From: Candidatus Saccharicenans subterraneus
GTDB lineage: Bacteria > Acidobacteriota > Aminicenantia > Aminicenantales > Saccharicenantaceae
Direction of reading: 5' to 3'
NCBI GenBank assembly: GCA_003426165.1
Contig: QUAH01000009.1
Span: forward strand, 1 to 64,000
DNA length: 64,000 nt
Position numbers and translations under genes: made by a program. This document shows positions 26,124 to 34,097 of this stretch, one piece after another (position 1 is the stretch's first letter; the number at the start of each line of letters is the position of its first letter). Below the pieces are notes generated by a model. That model was not told the DNA's origin, made no database searches, and saw only the letters and a list, made by a program, of their open reading frames with translations.

Positions 26124-27917
26124 ATGAAAAAGAAGTCGCCGATTTTCTGGTTGAGCTGCTGCCTTTTGTGGGCGGTGGTCAGCCAGCTGTCGGGAGCTTC
26201 CGACCGCAAGCTATCCGTTTTAATTTCTCCGGCCCGGCTGAGCATGGAGTCCGGATTTCGCCTGCTGGTCGTGGCCGAGGAAGAACCGGTCGCCCGCCGC
26301 CTGGAAATTGTCTTCCGCCGGGAAAACGGAGAGAAACTGAAGCTGGTACTCAAGAAGAGGGGAGGCGGTCCGCCCTTCTGGTCCTGGTGGGAGGGGCAAA
26401 TTCGAGAGCCGGGTCAATACCGGCTGGAAATGCTTCTGGGAGGCCAGACGGTCGAATCGAAGTTGATGACGGTGGATTCCGGTCGGCCAGCTCTACCGGA
26501 AACGAACGTTTTCTGGAAAGCTGAAAAGGACTGGGACCGGACCCACGAGAATCTATTTTCCGCCTGGCTGGAGGCCCTGTTCCTGGAGGCCAGCGAAAAG
26601 GATTCCTGGCCCGACCTGAATTCCGTTCTCAACCGACCGGACCATAACTTTCTGCATAACCATCTCGGCCAGAACGAGGACGGCCAGCTCAAACTTAAGC
26701 CGGACTGTGCCGATAATCCGTTTTTTCTCCGGGCCTACTTTGCCTGGAAGATGCGGCTTCCCTTTGGCTTCCATGAGTGTTCGCGCGGGTCGCTGGCCGC
26801 GCCTCCGGCCCCAGGCCGCTGGTTTCACAACGAGCTCCCGGCAGGCGCCGGGAACGAGATTCAGAAATTTGCCCGGATGATGCGGCAGGTGATGAACGTG
26901 GTGCATTCCGGAACGGGCCGAGTGTCTCTCTCTGAAGACAGCTCCGATTATTACCCCCTGCCACTTCAGCGGGAAGCCCTCAGGCCGGGAACGGTTTATG
27001 CCGACCCCTATGGCCACACCCTGGTCGTTGTCCGCTGGGAACCACAGAGCGAAGCCAGGCCGGGAGTCCTGCTGGCGGTTGACGCCCAGCCCGACGGAAC
27101 GGTCGGGTTAAAACGTTTCTGGAAGGGAAATTTTATCTTTGCCACTTCCGAAGTGGTGGGAGCGCCCGGTTTCAAGGCCTTCAGGCCGATAGTCAGGTCC
27201 TCGGGCCGCTTGAGGCTGCTTAGCAACGGGGAAATCCAGCAAAGCCAGGATTATGGGTACTTCTCTCTCGAACAGCGGGGGCTTGGGCCGGAGCTTTTTT
27301 ATAGTAATATGGAAAGGCTCATCAACCCCCGGCCGCTGGACCCGGAGACAGCCCTGAGGGAATTATTCCAGGCTCTTTACGAGCAGCTTCTGGTCAGGGT
27401 GGAATCGGTGGAGAATGGTGAAAAGTACATGAGGGCTCATCCGGGGCAGGTGATACCGATGCCCTCCGGGGCGGGTGTTTTCCTGGCTGCCGGACCCTGG
27501 GAAGATTTCTCCACCCCCAACCGTGATTTGCGCCTGTTGATGGCGATGGATACCATTGATGAATTTCCAGACAAGGTTATCGCTCACCCGGAAATGTACC
27601 GCCTGAAAGCCTCGGAAAAGCCCGAGGAGGTCCGGGTCAGGTTGAAGAAGCGCTCAGCGGAGCTGGCCCGCAGCCTGCATATCTCCTACCCCCGGTCCGA
27701 CGGCCGGCTTCAGGTCCTGACTCTGGAAGAAATCCTGAAAAGGAAAGAAGCCTTCGAAATGGGCTATAACCCCAACGATTGTCCCGAAATCCGCTGGGGC
27801 GCACCGCCGGGTTCGGAGGAAATGTCCAGCTGCCGGCGCCGGGCCCCGGCCGGACAGCGGGCCAAAATGGAACAGCTCCGGGTCTGGTTCAAAAAACGCC
27901 TTCATCCTCCCACCTGA
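26124..27917 (+). CDS. secreted protein of unknown function with papain-like Cys/His pattern
   Basis: The 597-residue product has a signal peptide (about 1-25), an N-terminal beta domain (about 30-115), and a middle domain with FFLRAYFAWKMRLPFGFHECSRG followed about 80 residues later by GTVYADPYGHTLVVV. A Cys on a helix after a hydrophobic motif, then a His in a beta strand next to GH, recalls NlpC/papain-like peptidases or amidases, but I cannot place it in a named family. It seems related to uncharacterised exported proteins. It is divergent from sppA and followed by an RRM gene after 123 bp. No operon partner is evident. Confidence 0.7.
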   Translation: MKKKSPIFWLSCCLLWAVVSQLSGASDRKLSVLISPARLSMESGFRLLVVAEEEPVARRLEIVFRRENGEKLKLVLKKRGGGPPFWSWWEGQIREPGQYRLEMLLGGQTVESKLMTVDSGRPALPETNVFWKAEKDWDRTHENLFSAWLEALFLEASEKDSWPDLNSVLNRPDHNFLHNHLGQNEDGQLKLKPDCADNPFFLRAYFAWKMRLPFGFHECSRGSLAAPPAPGRWFHNELPAGAGNEIQKFARMMRQVMNVVHSGTGRVSLSEDSSDYYPLPLQREALRPGTVYADPYGHTLVVVRWEPQSEARPGVLLAVDAQPDGTVGLKRFWKGNFIFATSEVVGAPGFKAFRPIVRSSGRLRLLSNGEIQQSQDYGYFSLEQRGLGPELFYSNMERLINPRPLDPETALRELFQALYEQLLVRVESVENGEKYMRAHPGQVIPMPSGAGVFLAAGPWEDFSTPNRDLRLLMAMDTIDEFPDKVIAHPEMYRLKASEKPEEVRVRLKKRSAELARSLHISYPRSDGRLQVLTLEEILKRKEAFEMGYNPNDCPEIRWGAPPGSEEMSSCRRRAPAGQRAKMEQLRVWFKKRLHPPT

Positions 27918-28040
27918 CCCCAGAAAAATTTTTATTGATTTTGGTTTTTTGCTGTGGCATCATTAATTCTGCCTTTTCAGTCGAGTTGTTCCTTCCTTAA
28001 CGGGGGCATCCGATATGGAGAGGTCGAGGAGGTTTTTTTT

Positions 28041-28343
28041 ATGTCTTTAAAGCTTTATGTGGGTAACTTAAACTACAAGACCACCGAGGACAGACTGAAG
28101 GAATTATTTTCTCAGTACGGAGAAGTTACCTCAGTTAACATCCTGCAGGGTCGGGGCTTTGGCTTTGTGGAAATGTCAACCGAAGAAGGCGCCCAGGAAG
28201 CTAAGGACAAGCTCAACGGGACCGAGTTCGACGGCCGCAAAATCATAGTCAATGACGCCAGGCCGAAAGGCGAGAAAAAAAGCGGCGGCGAACGCCGGTT
28301 CGGTTCCGGGCCACAGCAGAGAAGAAATTTCCGTAAATTCTGA
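28041..28343 (+). CDS. RRM-domain RNA-binding protein
   Basis: A 100-residue single RNA recognition motif protein: RNP2 is LYVGNL at about 5-10, RNP1 is GRGFGFVEM at about 37-45, and a basic Gly/Arg-rich tail follows residue 78. Bacterial proteins of this type are often linked to cold or stress response and bind RNA without strong sequence preference. The ATG at 28041 is chosen because GAGGAGG sits eight bases upstream; a longer frame from 27954 lacks the family start. Confidence 0.94.
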   Translation: MSLKLYVGNLNYKTTEDRLKELFSQYGEVTSVNILQGRGFGFVEMSTEEGAQEAKDKLNGTEFDGRKIIVNDARPKGEKKSGGERRFGSGPQQRRNFRKF

Positions 28344-28493
28344 TATATTTCCTGGCCGGAGCGGACTTTAATTACCCCTATGCCCCAGACAAGGGGGAAG
28401 TCTGTTCTTAAAGGTCGAAAATCCTCTGGCCGGTAAACCTTTGGCTCTTGCTCTCCGTAGTTTCTGGTGTAAGCCAGAGATAAGGAGAACAAG

Positions 28494-28898
28494 ATGCTGC
28501 CTGGACTGAAAACCCTGCTGGTAATAGCTGCCATCCTGCTGACCCTGTCTTCCTGCCTGGTGGTGGCGGTCGAAAAAACAGAAGGGGAAGCGGAGGCGGA
28601 GTTGCAGAGAGTCAGGCAGCGGGTTCTTAAATTATCCACCCGTTCTTCTTCATCCCAGCCACACCGTCTGAAAATGCTGGTCTACGACCCGGATGAGGGG
28701 CAACTTCTCAGGATTTCCCTGCCTCTCTGGCTGGTCAAAGAGGGATTGAATCACGAGGCCGAAAGCCAGGTTGGTTCTCATGGCCCGGACTTTGAGTTTG
28801 ATATGAAAGGTTTCAGCCGGGCGGTCCGGGAGATGCCGCCGGGGTTACTGGCCGAGGTCCTGACCGACCGGGAAAAGGTACTTTTATGGCTGGAATAG
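28494..28898 (+). CDS. small lipoprotein with C-terminal shared domain, first gene of sigma operon
   Basis: The 134-residue protein has a signal ending in lipobox LTLSSC (about residue 21), a charged helix, then a domain (about 55-134) of the form KMLVYDPDEGQ...RISLPLWLVKEG and ending exactly at the stop with EKVLLWLE. The same domain ends two proteins downstream (30313-31170 and 31199-31585). It precedes the sigma factor gene by 46 bp, and AAGGAG lies before its ATG with a small hairpin (TCTGG...CCAGA, 28463-28478) just upstream. Function unknown; see findings. Confidence 0.75.
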   Translation: MLPGLKTLLVIAAILLTLSSCLVVAVEKTEGEAEAELQRVRQRVLKLSTRSSSSQPHRLKMLVYDPDEGQLLRISLPLWLVKEGLNHEAESQVGSHGPDFEFDMKGFSRAVREMPPGLLAEVLTDREKVLLWLE

Positions 28899-28944
28899 GA
28901 ATATACTATGGGCGAAAAGACACAGGCCGGGACAGAGTCAGAGG

Positions 28945-29523
28945 ATGGAACAGAAAAATGAACGGACAGCTGAACCGCAGGTCGAATTTCTGGTTGCCCG
29001 GGTTAAAAATGGAGACAGGGAAGCTTTCATGAAACTCGTGGCTGCCTACCAGCAGAAGGTCTTCATCCTGGCCTACTCCATGGTTCGGGACAGGGAAGAT
29101 GCCCTGGACCTGGTCCAGGAAGTTTTCCTCCGGCTGTATGAAAAAATTCAGAGCTATCGGGCCGGGGAAAGCTTCCAGGCCTGGTTGATGCAGATAGCCA
29201 GGAACCTGAGTATAGATTTTCTCCGGCGCAAAAAGACCAGGAAAAAGGACAGCCTGGACGGACTGGACCTGGACCGGGCCGACCTGGCCACCGACCGCGA
29301 AGACCCGGGCTGCTTCCAGACCGGTGAGCTGATTCATCGGGCGGTCCAGGCCCTGCCGGAAAAACAGCGGCTGGTGTTCATCCTTCATCACTTTGATGAC
29401 CTGAAGTACGAGGAAATTGCCGATCGCCTGGGAATAGCCGTGGGCACGGTCAAGTCCCTTCATTTCAAGGCCATCCAGAACCTGCGAAAGACCCTGGCCC
29501 CCAGCCTGGGAGGTGCCCGATGA
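28945..29523 (+). CDS. ECF-type RNA polymerase sigma factor
   Basis: The 192-residue protein has region 2 (about 12-85, with YQQKVFILAYSMVRDREDALDLVQEVFLRLY and FQAWLMQIARNLSIDFLRR) and region 4 (about 128-185, with LPEKQRLVFILHHFDDLKYEEIADRLGIAVGTVKSLHFKAIQNLRK), without regions 1 and 3, as expected for extracytoplasmic-function sigma factors. Its ATGA overlap with the following zinc-finger membrane protein marks that as its anti-sigma factor. It probably directs its own operon, but I could not read a matching promoter upstream of 28494. Confidence 0.93.
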   Translation: MEQKNERTAEPQVEFLVARVKNGDREAFMKLVAAYQQKVFILAYSMVRDREDALDLVQEVFLRLYEKIQSYRAGESFQAWLMQIARNLSIDFLRRKKTRKKDSLDGLDLDRADLATDREDPGCFQTGELIHRAVQALPEKQRLVFILHHFDDLKYEEIADRLGIAVGTVKSLHFKAIQNLRKTLAPSLGGAR

Positions 29524-30311
29524 AGGCCTGCAGGAAATATAAAAAGGAATGGCCGGCTTTCGTCGGCGGCCAGCTTCCTCACGGAAGAACCGAGGAAATG
29601 GCTGCCCACTTAAAAGTCTGCGCGGCCTGCCGGGCCGAGCTGGAAGAGACCAGGAAACTGATGTCGATGGCCGCTGACTTCAAAGAGGAACTGAAAGAGG
29701 TCATGGCCACGGTGGACTGGGAGTCGCTTCCAGTGGAAATAACAGATAAGGTCTGGGCGCAGAAGGAGCGGACAGCTCCGGCTCAAGCTCCTTCCGGCTG
29801 GAGATTCTGGAAATGGCAGCCGGTGGTGGCCGGACTTTTCCTGGGATTGCTGCTGGGCGGGGCCCTGACTTTTCTGGTCCTGAGGCCACAGAAACCCGGT
29901 ACCATGGTGGCCCGCCAGGAAACGGGTATTTCCCTGCCGGCAGACCTGGTGGAGCGGGTTGACCTGGCCCTGGCCCGGAGGGAAACCATAGATTACCTGG
30001 AACGCAGCCAGTATCTCCTGCTCGACCTGCTTCAGAACGGCCAGGCCGGAGAATCGGGGCTCGTCCGCCAGGAAAGGATCCAGCAACTGCTGACCGAAAA
30101 GAAATACCTCAATAACCAGCTCGATGACTGGCGGCTGATGAAGGCCCGGGCCATCTGCGACCAGATTGAGCTTCTTTTCCTGGAGCTCAGCCAGCTCAGC
30201 CCTGAGCTATCGGCCCGGGAACTGGCAAAGGTCCGGGAGATGGTCGAAGAAAAACAGCTGCTGCTTAAAATAAACCTGGTCAAGAAAGAACTCCAGCAAG
30301 GAGAGGTTTAA
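29520..30311 (+). CDS. anti-sigma factor with zinc-finger and one membrane helix
   Basis: The 263-residue protein starts with a putative-zinc-finger (zf-HC2) domain: Cys4, then HLKVCAACRAELEE giving His and two Cys in the HxxxCxxC arrangement. A single transmembrane helix lies at about 98-120 (VVAGLFLGLLLGGALTFLVL). The outer C-terminal part, about 140 residues, is helical, with coiled-coil character (RQERIQQLLTEKKYLNNQLDD). It would hold the sigma factor at the membrane until a periplasmic signal releases it. Start overlaps the sigma gene by 4 bp. Confidence 0.9.
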   Translation: MKACRKYKKEWPAFVGGQLPHGRTEEMAAHLKVCAACRAELEETRKLMSMAADFKEELKEVMATVDWESLPVEITDKVWAQKERTAPAQAPSGWRFWKWQPVVAGLFLGLLLGGALTFLVLRPQKPGTMVARQETGISLPADLVERVDLALARRETIDYLERSQYLLLDLLQNGQAGESGLVRQERIQQLLTEKKYLNNQLDDWRLMKARAICDQIELLFLELSQLSPELSARELAKVREMVEEKQLLLKINLVKKELQQGEV

Positions 30312-30312
30312 G

Positions 30313-31170
30313 GTGAAGAAAAATATAAACCTGATATTAATCATAGCGGTGCTCCTGGCCCTGGGAGCCGGGCAGCCCGCTTCCGGCCAGGCCCGGGGTG
30401 GTGAGGACGAAAGGCTTCTGCAGGAAGCCAAGCTCCTGATCTTTGACAAGAACTGGACCGAGGCCGAGAAGAAATTGACAAGCCTGATCAACAACCACCC
30501 GCAGAGCAGCTATTATTCCCAGGCGCTGTTCTATCTTGGCAAAAGCCAGTCTGAACAAACTGGAAAAGAAAAGGCCGCCCTTGATTCCTTCCAGGCTTTC
30601 CTGAAGCGACCGGATCGTTCCCAGGGACTGGTGGAAGAGGCCGAGATAGCCATAATTGATTTGGCCTTCAGGCTTTTCAACCAGGGCCAGAAAGAGTACG
30701 GCCGCTTGCTCCTGGACCGGCTGTCCAGTCCCAGCCGGGTTATCAGGTACTACGCGGCCATGAAGATGAGTTACCTGAAGGATAAGGACCTGGCCGGCCA
30801 GGCCCTGCCGGTGCTGCGCAAGTTAATAGAAACGGAAAAAGACCAGGAGCTGGTGGACCGGGCCAGGATTGCCGTTCTCAGAATTTCGCCCCAGGCCCTG
30901 AAAGATATTCCCGACCGGCCGGGAAGGGAAGGCCTGCGTCTTCTCAAGATCAGGGTTTATGAAAAGGGAAAGAAGGCCCCCAGCCTGTCAATAAATCTGC
31001 CGCTGGCCCTGGCCGACCTGGCCATTCAGGCCATGTCTGAGGAAGAGAAGGCCAGAATAAAGGAAAAAGGCTACGACCTCAATCGCATTATTTCCGACCT
31101 GGCCACGGCCAAGGAGAAACTGGTCCGGATAGAAGAAGATGGCAACATCATCGAAATCTGGATTGAATAG
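30313..31170 (+). CDS. periplasmic TPR-like protein ending in the shared domain
   Basis: The 285-residue protein has a signal peptide (about 1-25, ending PASGQA), then helical TPR-type repeats (about 35-200; NHPQSSYYSQALFYLGKSQ is typical of YbgF/CpoB-like repeats), then the small domain found also in the first and last proteins of this operon: LKIRVYEKGKK...SINLPLALADLAI and finishing NIIEIWIE at the stop. It starts at a GTG two bases after the anti-sigma gene. A role in sensing envelope state for the sigma/anti-sigma pair is inferred from the operon. Confidence 0.75.
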   Translation: MKKNINLILIIAVLLALGAGQPASGQARGGEDERLLQEAKLLIFDKNWTEAEKKLTSLINNHPQSSYYSQALFYLGKSQSEQTGKEKAALDSFQAFLKRPDRSQGLVEEAEIAIIDLAFRLFNQGQKEYGRLLLDRLSSPSRVIRYYAAMKMSYLKDKDLAGQALPVLRKLIETEKDQELVDRARIAVLRISPQALKDIPDRPGREGLRLLKIRVYEKGKKAPSLSINLPLALADLAIQAMSEEEKARIKEKGYDLNRIISDLATAKEKLVRIEEDGNIIEIWIE

Positions 31171-31198
31171 ATAAAAATCAAAGAAAAGGAGAAACAAC

Positions 31199-31585
31199 AT
31201 GAAAAAAGTAATTGTGATCACGGCCCTGCTTCTGGGGCTGTTGCTCCTGACCTCCAGCCTGTTGCCGGCCGGCGACAGGGATGATTACCAGGTTATTAAG
31301 AAAGCCGTCCAGGAGACCCCGAAGGTCGAGCCGGCTAAAGAAGTTAAATGGTTCAAGGTGCTGGTTACGGATACCAAGACCGGGAAGGAAAGAGTCAAGA
31401 TTACCATGCCCATCGCCCTGGTGGAGATCTTCGCCCGCTGTGCTGATAACAAAGAGGTCAAACTGGGGCGTGACGGCTGCAGCCTGAACCTGCCGGAGTT
31501 GCTGGCCGAGCTGAAGAAAGTCGGGCCGCTGGCCATCATTGAAGTTAACGAGGAGGATGAGACGGTCAAGGTCTGGCTGGAATAG
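31199..31585 (+). CDS. small exported protein made of the shared domain
   Basis: The 128-residue protein has a signal peptide (about 1-24, LLLGLLLLTSSLLPAG), a short charged linker and the shared domain (about 49-128): WFKVLVTDTKTGKERVKITMPIALVEIF and ending EDETVKVWLE. It is the simplest of the three paralogues and the last gene before a strong terminator. From memory the domain resembles the small module found in YvlB/LiaX-like proteins, which also finish in an IWIE-like strand; this is unverified. Confidence 0.72.
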   Translation: MKKVIVITALLLGLLLLTSSLLPAGDRDDYQVIKKAVQETPKVEPAKEVKWFKVLVTDTKTGKERVKITMPIALVEIFARCADNKEVKLGRDGCSLNLPELLAELKKVGPLAIIEVNEEDETVKVWLE

Positions 31586-31610
31586 AATAATTCTTTTGAG
31601 ATTGCCGGTT

Positions 31611-31639
31611 AGGGCTTCCCGCGGGAAGCCCTTTTTTTT
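31611..31639 (+). terminator. rho-independent terminator of the sigma operon
   Basis: GGGCTTCC (31612-31619) pairs exactly with GGAAGCCC (31624-31631) around a CGCG loop, followed by eight T (31632-31639). It lies 26 bp after the last gene of the sigma/anti-sigma operon. Confidence 0.92.
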
Positions 31640-31707
31640 GGCTTTTCGGTTTTCTGAAAAGAAGGGGGCCGTAGGGAATTGGAGGGCGGAAACCGTCCCG
31701 AATTTGA

Positions 31708-31737
31708 TTGACAGAAAAGTCAATTTTCGGGCATAAT
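31708..31737 (+). promoter_or_regulatory. sigma70-type promoter with inverted repeat at -35
   Basis: TTGACA (31708-31713), 18 bp, CATAAT (31732-31737). The -35 lies inside the inverted repeat ATTGAC-AGAAAA-GTCAAT (31707-31724), a possible operator. It stands about 40 bp upstream of the dehydrogenase ATG at 31778. Confidence 0.65.
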
Positions 31738-31777
31738 AGCACCCTCAACTATCAAAAATTCCAGAAGGAGAACCATA

Positions 31778-32893
31778 ATGGCAAAGTATCGGCTGGCAAT
31801 TTTACCCGGAGACGGGATTGGCAAGGAAGTCGTGGAAGCGGCCATGATTGTCCTTAACCGGTTGAACCTGGATGCTGAGTATATCTATGGGGATATAGGC
31901 TGGGAGTTCTGGTGTAAGGAGGGGAATGCTCTTCCCGACCGGACCATCAAGCTCCTGAAAGAAACCGACGCCTGTCTGTTCGGGGCCATAACTTCCAAGC
32001 CCAAGGAAGATGCGGCCAGGGAACTGGCCCCGGAACTCCAGGGAAAAGGCCTGTCCTATGTCAGCCCGATCGTCAAGCTGCGACAGCTATTTGACCTTTA
32101 TATCAACCTCAGGCCCTGCAAGGCTTACCCGGGTAACCCGCTTAATTACAAGGAAGGCATAGACCTGGTGATTTTCAGGGAAAATACCGAGGGCAGCTAT
32201 GCCGGGGTGGAGTTCTTTCCGCTGCCGGACAAGGTCAGGGAAGCTTTCATGCTTCATCCCAAGATGAAGGATTTTAAGGATGTTCCGGCCGAGGAAATAG
32301 CTGTTTCCACCAGGATCATGACCAGGAAGGGCTGCGAACGCATCGTCCGGGCTGCCTTTGAATACGCCCGCAAGTATCAGCGGAAATCGGTTACCCTGGT
32401 GGAAAAGCCCAACGTCCTGCGGGAAACCGGCGGACTGATGCTGAGAGTGGCTCGACAGGTGGCCACCGAGTTTCCGGACATCAAGTTCTACGAGGCCAAC
32501 GTCGATGCCATGTGCATGTGGCTGCTGAAGAACCCCCATGATTACGACGTCCTGGTGGCCGAGAATTTATTCGGAGACATCATTTCTGACCTCGGGGCTC
32601 AGCTGGTCGGGGGACTGGGTTTTGCCTGCGCCGGCAATATCGGCGAGAAGTACGCAGTCTTTGAGCCCACTCACGGCTCGGCTCCCAAGTACACCGGGAT
32701 GTACAAGGTCAACCCCATAGCCACCCTGCTTGCGGCCAAGATGATGCTGGACTGGCTGGGTGAGACGGGTAAGGCAACAATTCTGGAACAGGCCATTGCC
32801 GAGGTGATCAAGGAAGGCAAGGTCAGGACCTATGATATGGGCGGTTCGGCCAAGACCCTGGACGTGGCCCGGGCCGTGGCCGAAAAGCTCTGA
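31778..32893 (+). CDS. isocitrate/isopropylmalate dehydrogenase family, probably isocitrate dehydrogenase
   Basis: Oxidative decarboxylase of the beta-decarboxylating dehydrogenase family, 371 residues. Visible are ILPGDGIGKEVV at 8-19, the substrate loop SPIVKLRQLFDLYINLRP, RENTEGSYAGVE, the catalytic VEKPNVLRET, the metal-binding DVLVAENLFGDIISDLGAQ and the cofactor loop THGSAPKYTG. The Lys-Tyr after SAP matches NADP-using isocitrate dehydrogenases rather than the Asp-Ile of NAD or isopropylmalate enzymes, but overall length is nearer the NAD/IPM group. No leucine or TCA genes are adjacent. AAGGAG precedes the ATG, behind the promoter at 31708-31737. Confidence 0.85.
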   Translation: MAKYRLAILPGDGIGKEVVEAAMIVLNRLNLDAEYIYGDIGWEFWCKEGNALPDRTIKLLKETDACLFGAITSKPKEDAARELAPELQGKGLSYVSPIVKLRQLFDLYINLRPCKAYPGNPLNYKEGIDLVIFRENTEGSYAGVEFFPLPDKVREAFMLHPKMKDFKDVPAEEIAVSTRIMTRKGCERIVRAAFEYARKYQRKSVTLVEKPNVLRETGGLMLRVARQVATEFPDIKFYEANVDAMCMWLLKNPHDYDVLVAENLFGDIISDLGAQLVGGLGFACAGNIGEKYAVFEPTHGSAPKYTGMYKVNPIATLLAAKMMLDWLGETGKATILEQAIAEVIKEGKVRTYDMGGSAKTLDVARAVAEKL

Positions 32894-32946
32894 GGGGCAG
32901 ACTACTTAAAATAAATAATAATTCTTCAGCACGAAACAGGAACGAG

Positions 32947-33636
32947 ATGCTGCTGGCCGTTGATACCACCACCCGCTTCGGCTCGGTGGCTGTAGTCGGG
33001 AAGGGGGAGGTCCTGGCTGAGGTCAACTATGTTTCCCCTTCCTCGCACTCCCGCCAGGTCTTCCGGGCGGTGGACGAGGCGCTCCGGGTGGCCGGCCTGA
33101 AATTTGATGAGCTGGAAGGACTGGCCGTGGCCGCCGGGCCCGGTTCTTTTACCGGTATCAGGATAGGGCTGAGCCTGGTCAAGGCCCTGGCTCTGGCCTC
33201 GGGCCGTCCGCTGGCGGCCGTTTCGGCCCTGGAGGCCCTGGCCCGAAAGCTTCTGGCCCTGGGTGTCGAGTTAATGGTGCCGATGATCGATGCCCGCAAG
33301 GGCGAGGTTTTTGCCGGCGCGTATAGGCCTGACGGAGAAGAGTTGAGGGAGCTCATCCCGGCCGGTGCCTATCGCCCCGCGGATTTTCTGGACCGACTGC
33401 CTTCAACCGGCCCGGCAACTTTTATCGGAACCGGGGCCAGGCTTTACCGCTCCATGATTGAAGACCGGCTTGGACAGCGGGCCATTTTTTCCAATCGGAG
33501 CTTGCACATCGCGGCTGAAGTTGGTCTGATCGGCCAAAAGCTCCTGGCCGGGGGGCAGGGGCTCAGCCCGGCCGCGCTTCAACCGATTTATTATCGACAA
33601 TCCCAGGCCGAGGAGAAAAAAACTGCCAGAGAATAA
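32947..33636 (+). CDS. tsaB: tRNA threonylcarbamoyladenosine synthesis protein TsaB
   Basis: Partner of TsaD and TsaE in forming t6A37 in tRNA. The 229 residues show the actin-like N-terminal loop LLAVDTTTRFGSVAVV, the HSRQVFRAVDEAL helix and the hallmark AGPGSFTGIRIGLSLVKALA near 60-80, then VDAxxGEV-like IDARKGEVFAGAY. It is followed by rimI, a common pairing, after 10 bp. Confidence 0.94.
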   Translation: MLLAVDTTTRFGSVAVVGKGEVLAEVNYVSPSSHSRQVFRAVDEALRVAGLKFDELEGLAVAAGPGSFTGIRIGLSLVKALALASGRPLAAVSALEALARKLLALGVELMVPMIDARKGEVFAGAYRPDGEELRELIPAGAYRPADFLDRLPSTGPATFIGTGARLYRSMIEDRLGQRAIFSNRSLHIAAEVGLIGQKLLAGGQGLSPAALQPIYYRQSQAEEKKTARE

Positions 33637-33646
33637 CGACTCTCCT

Positions 33647-34093
33647 GTGCTCATCAGGAGAATGAGAGAAGAGGACCTGCCGGAAGTCCTGGCCATAGAG
33701 AATCTCTGCTTTCCCAATCCCTGGAGCCGGGAGACTTTTCTGGGGGAGATTCAGAACCGGGCCATCTCCTTTCCCCTGGTGGTGGTTCACCGCGAGCAGA
33801 AAAGAATAGCCGGCTACGTTATTTTCTGGCAGATAGGCGACGAGGCCCAGATAAACAACGTGGCCATCCATCCTGATTTCCAGGGACAGGGCCTGGGCGA
33901 GCTGGCCATGCGCCACGTGCTCGGTCGCCTGAAAGAAAACGGCGTTCATTTTGTATCGCTTGAAGTCCGGGTCAGTAACCACCGGGCCCTTTCTCTTTAC
34001 CGGAAACTCGGTTTTTCCATTCTCGGGGTGAGGAAGGATTATTACAGCCGGCCGGTGGAGGATGCCTACGTCATGGGCCTGGTCCTGGGCTGA
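33647..34093 (+). CDS. rimI: ribosomal protein S18 alanine N-acetyltransferase
   Basis: GNAT acetyltransferase of 148 residues. It starts with GTG (LIRRMREEDLPEVLAIE); NPWSRETF near 25, NNVAIHPDFQGQGLGELAMRHVL (acetyl-CoA loop with QGQGLG) and LEVRVSNHRALSLYRKLGF complete the RimI pattern. Pairing with tsaB supports the assignment. It is convergent with truA, four bases apart. Confidence 0.93.
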   Translation: MLIRRMREEDLPEVLAIENLCFPNPWSRETFLGEIQNRAISFPLVVVHREQKRIAGYVIFWQIGDEAQINNVAIHPDFQGQGLGELAMRHVLGRLKENGVHFVSLEVRVSNHRALSLYRKLGFSILGVRKDYYSRPVEDAYVMGLVLG

Positions 34094-34097
34094 CCGG

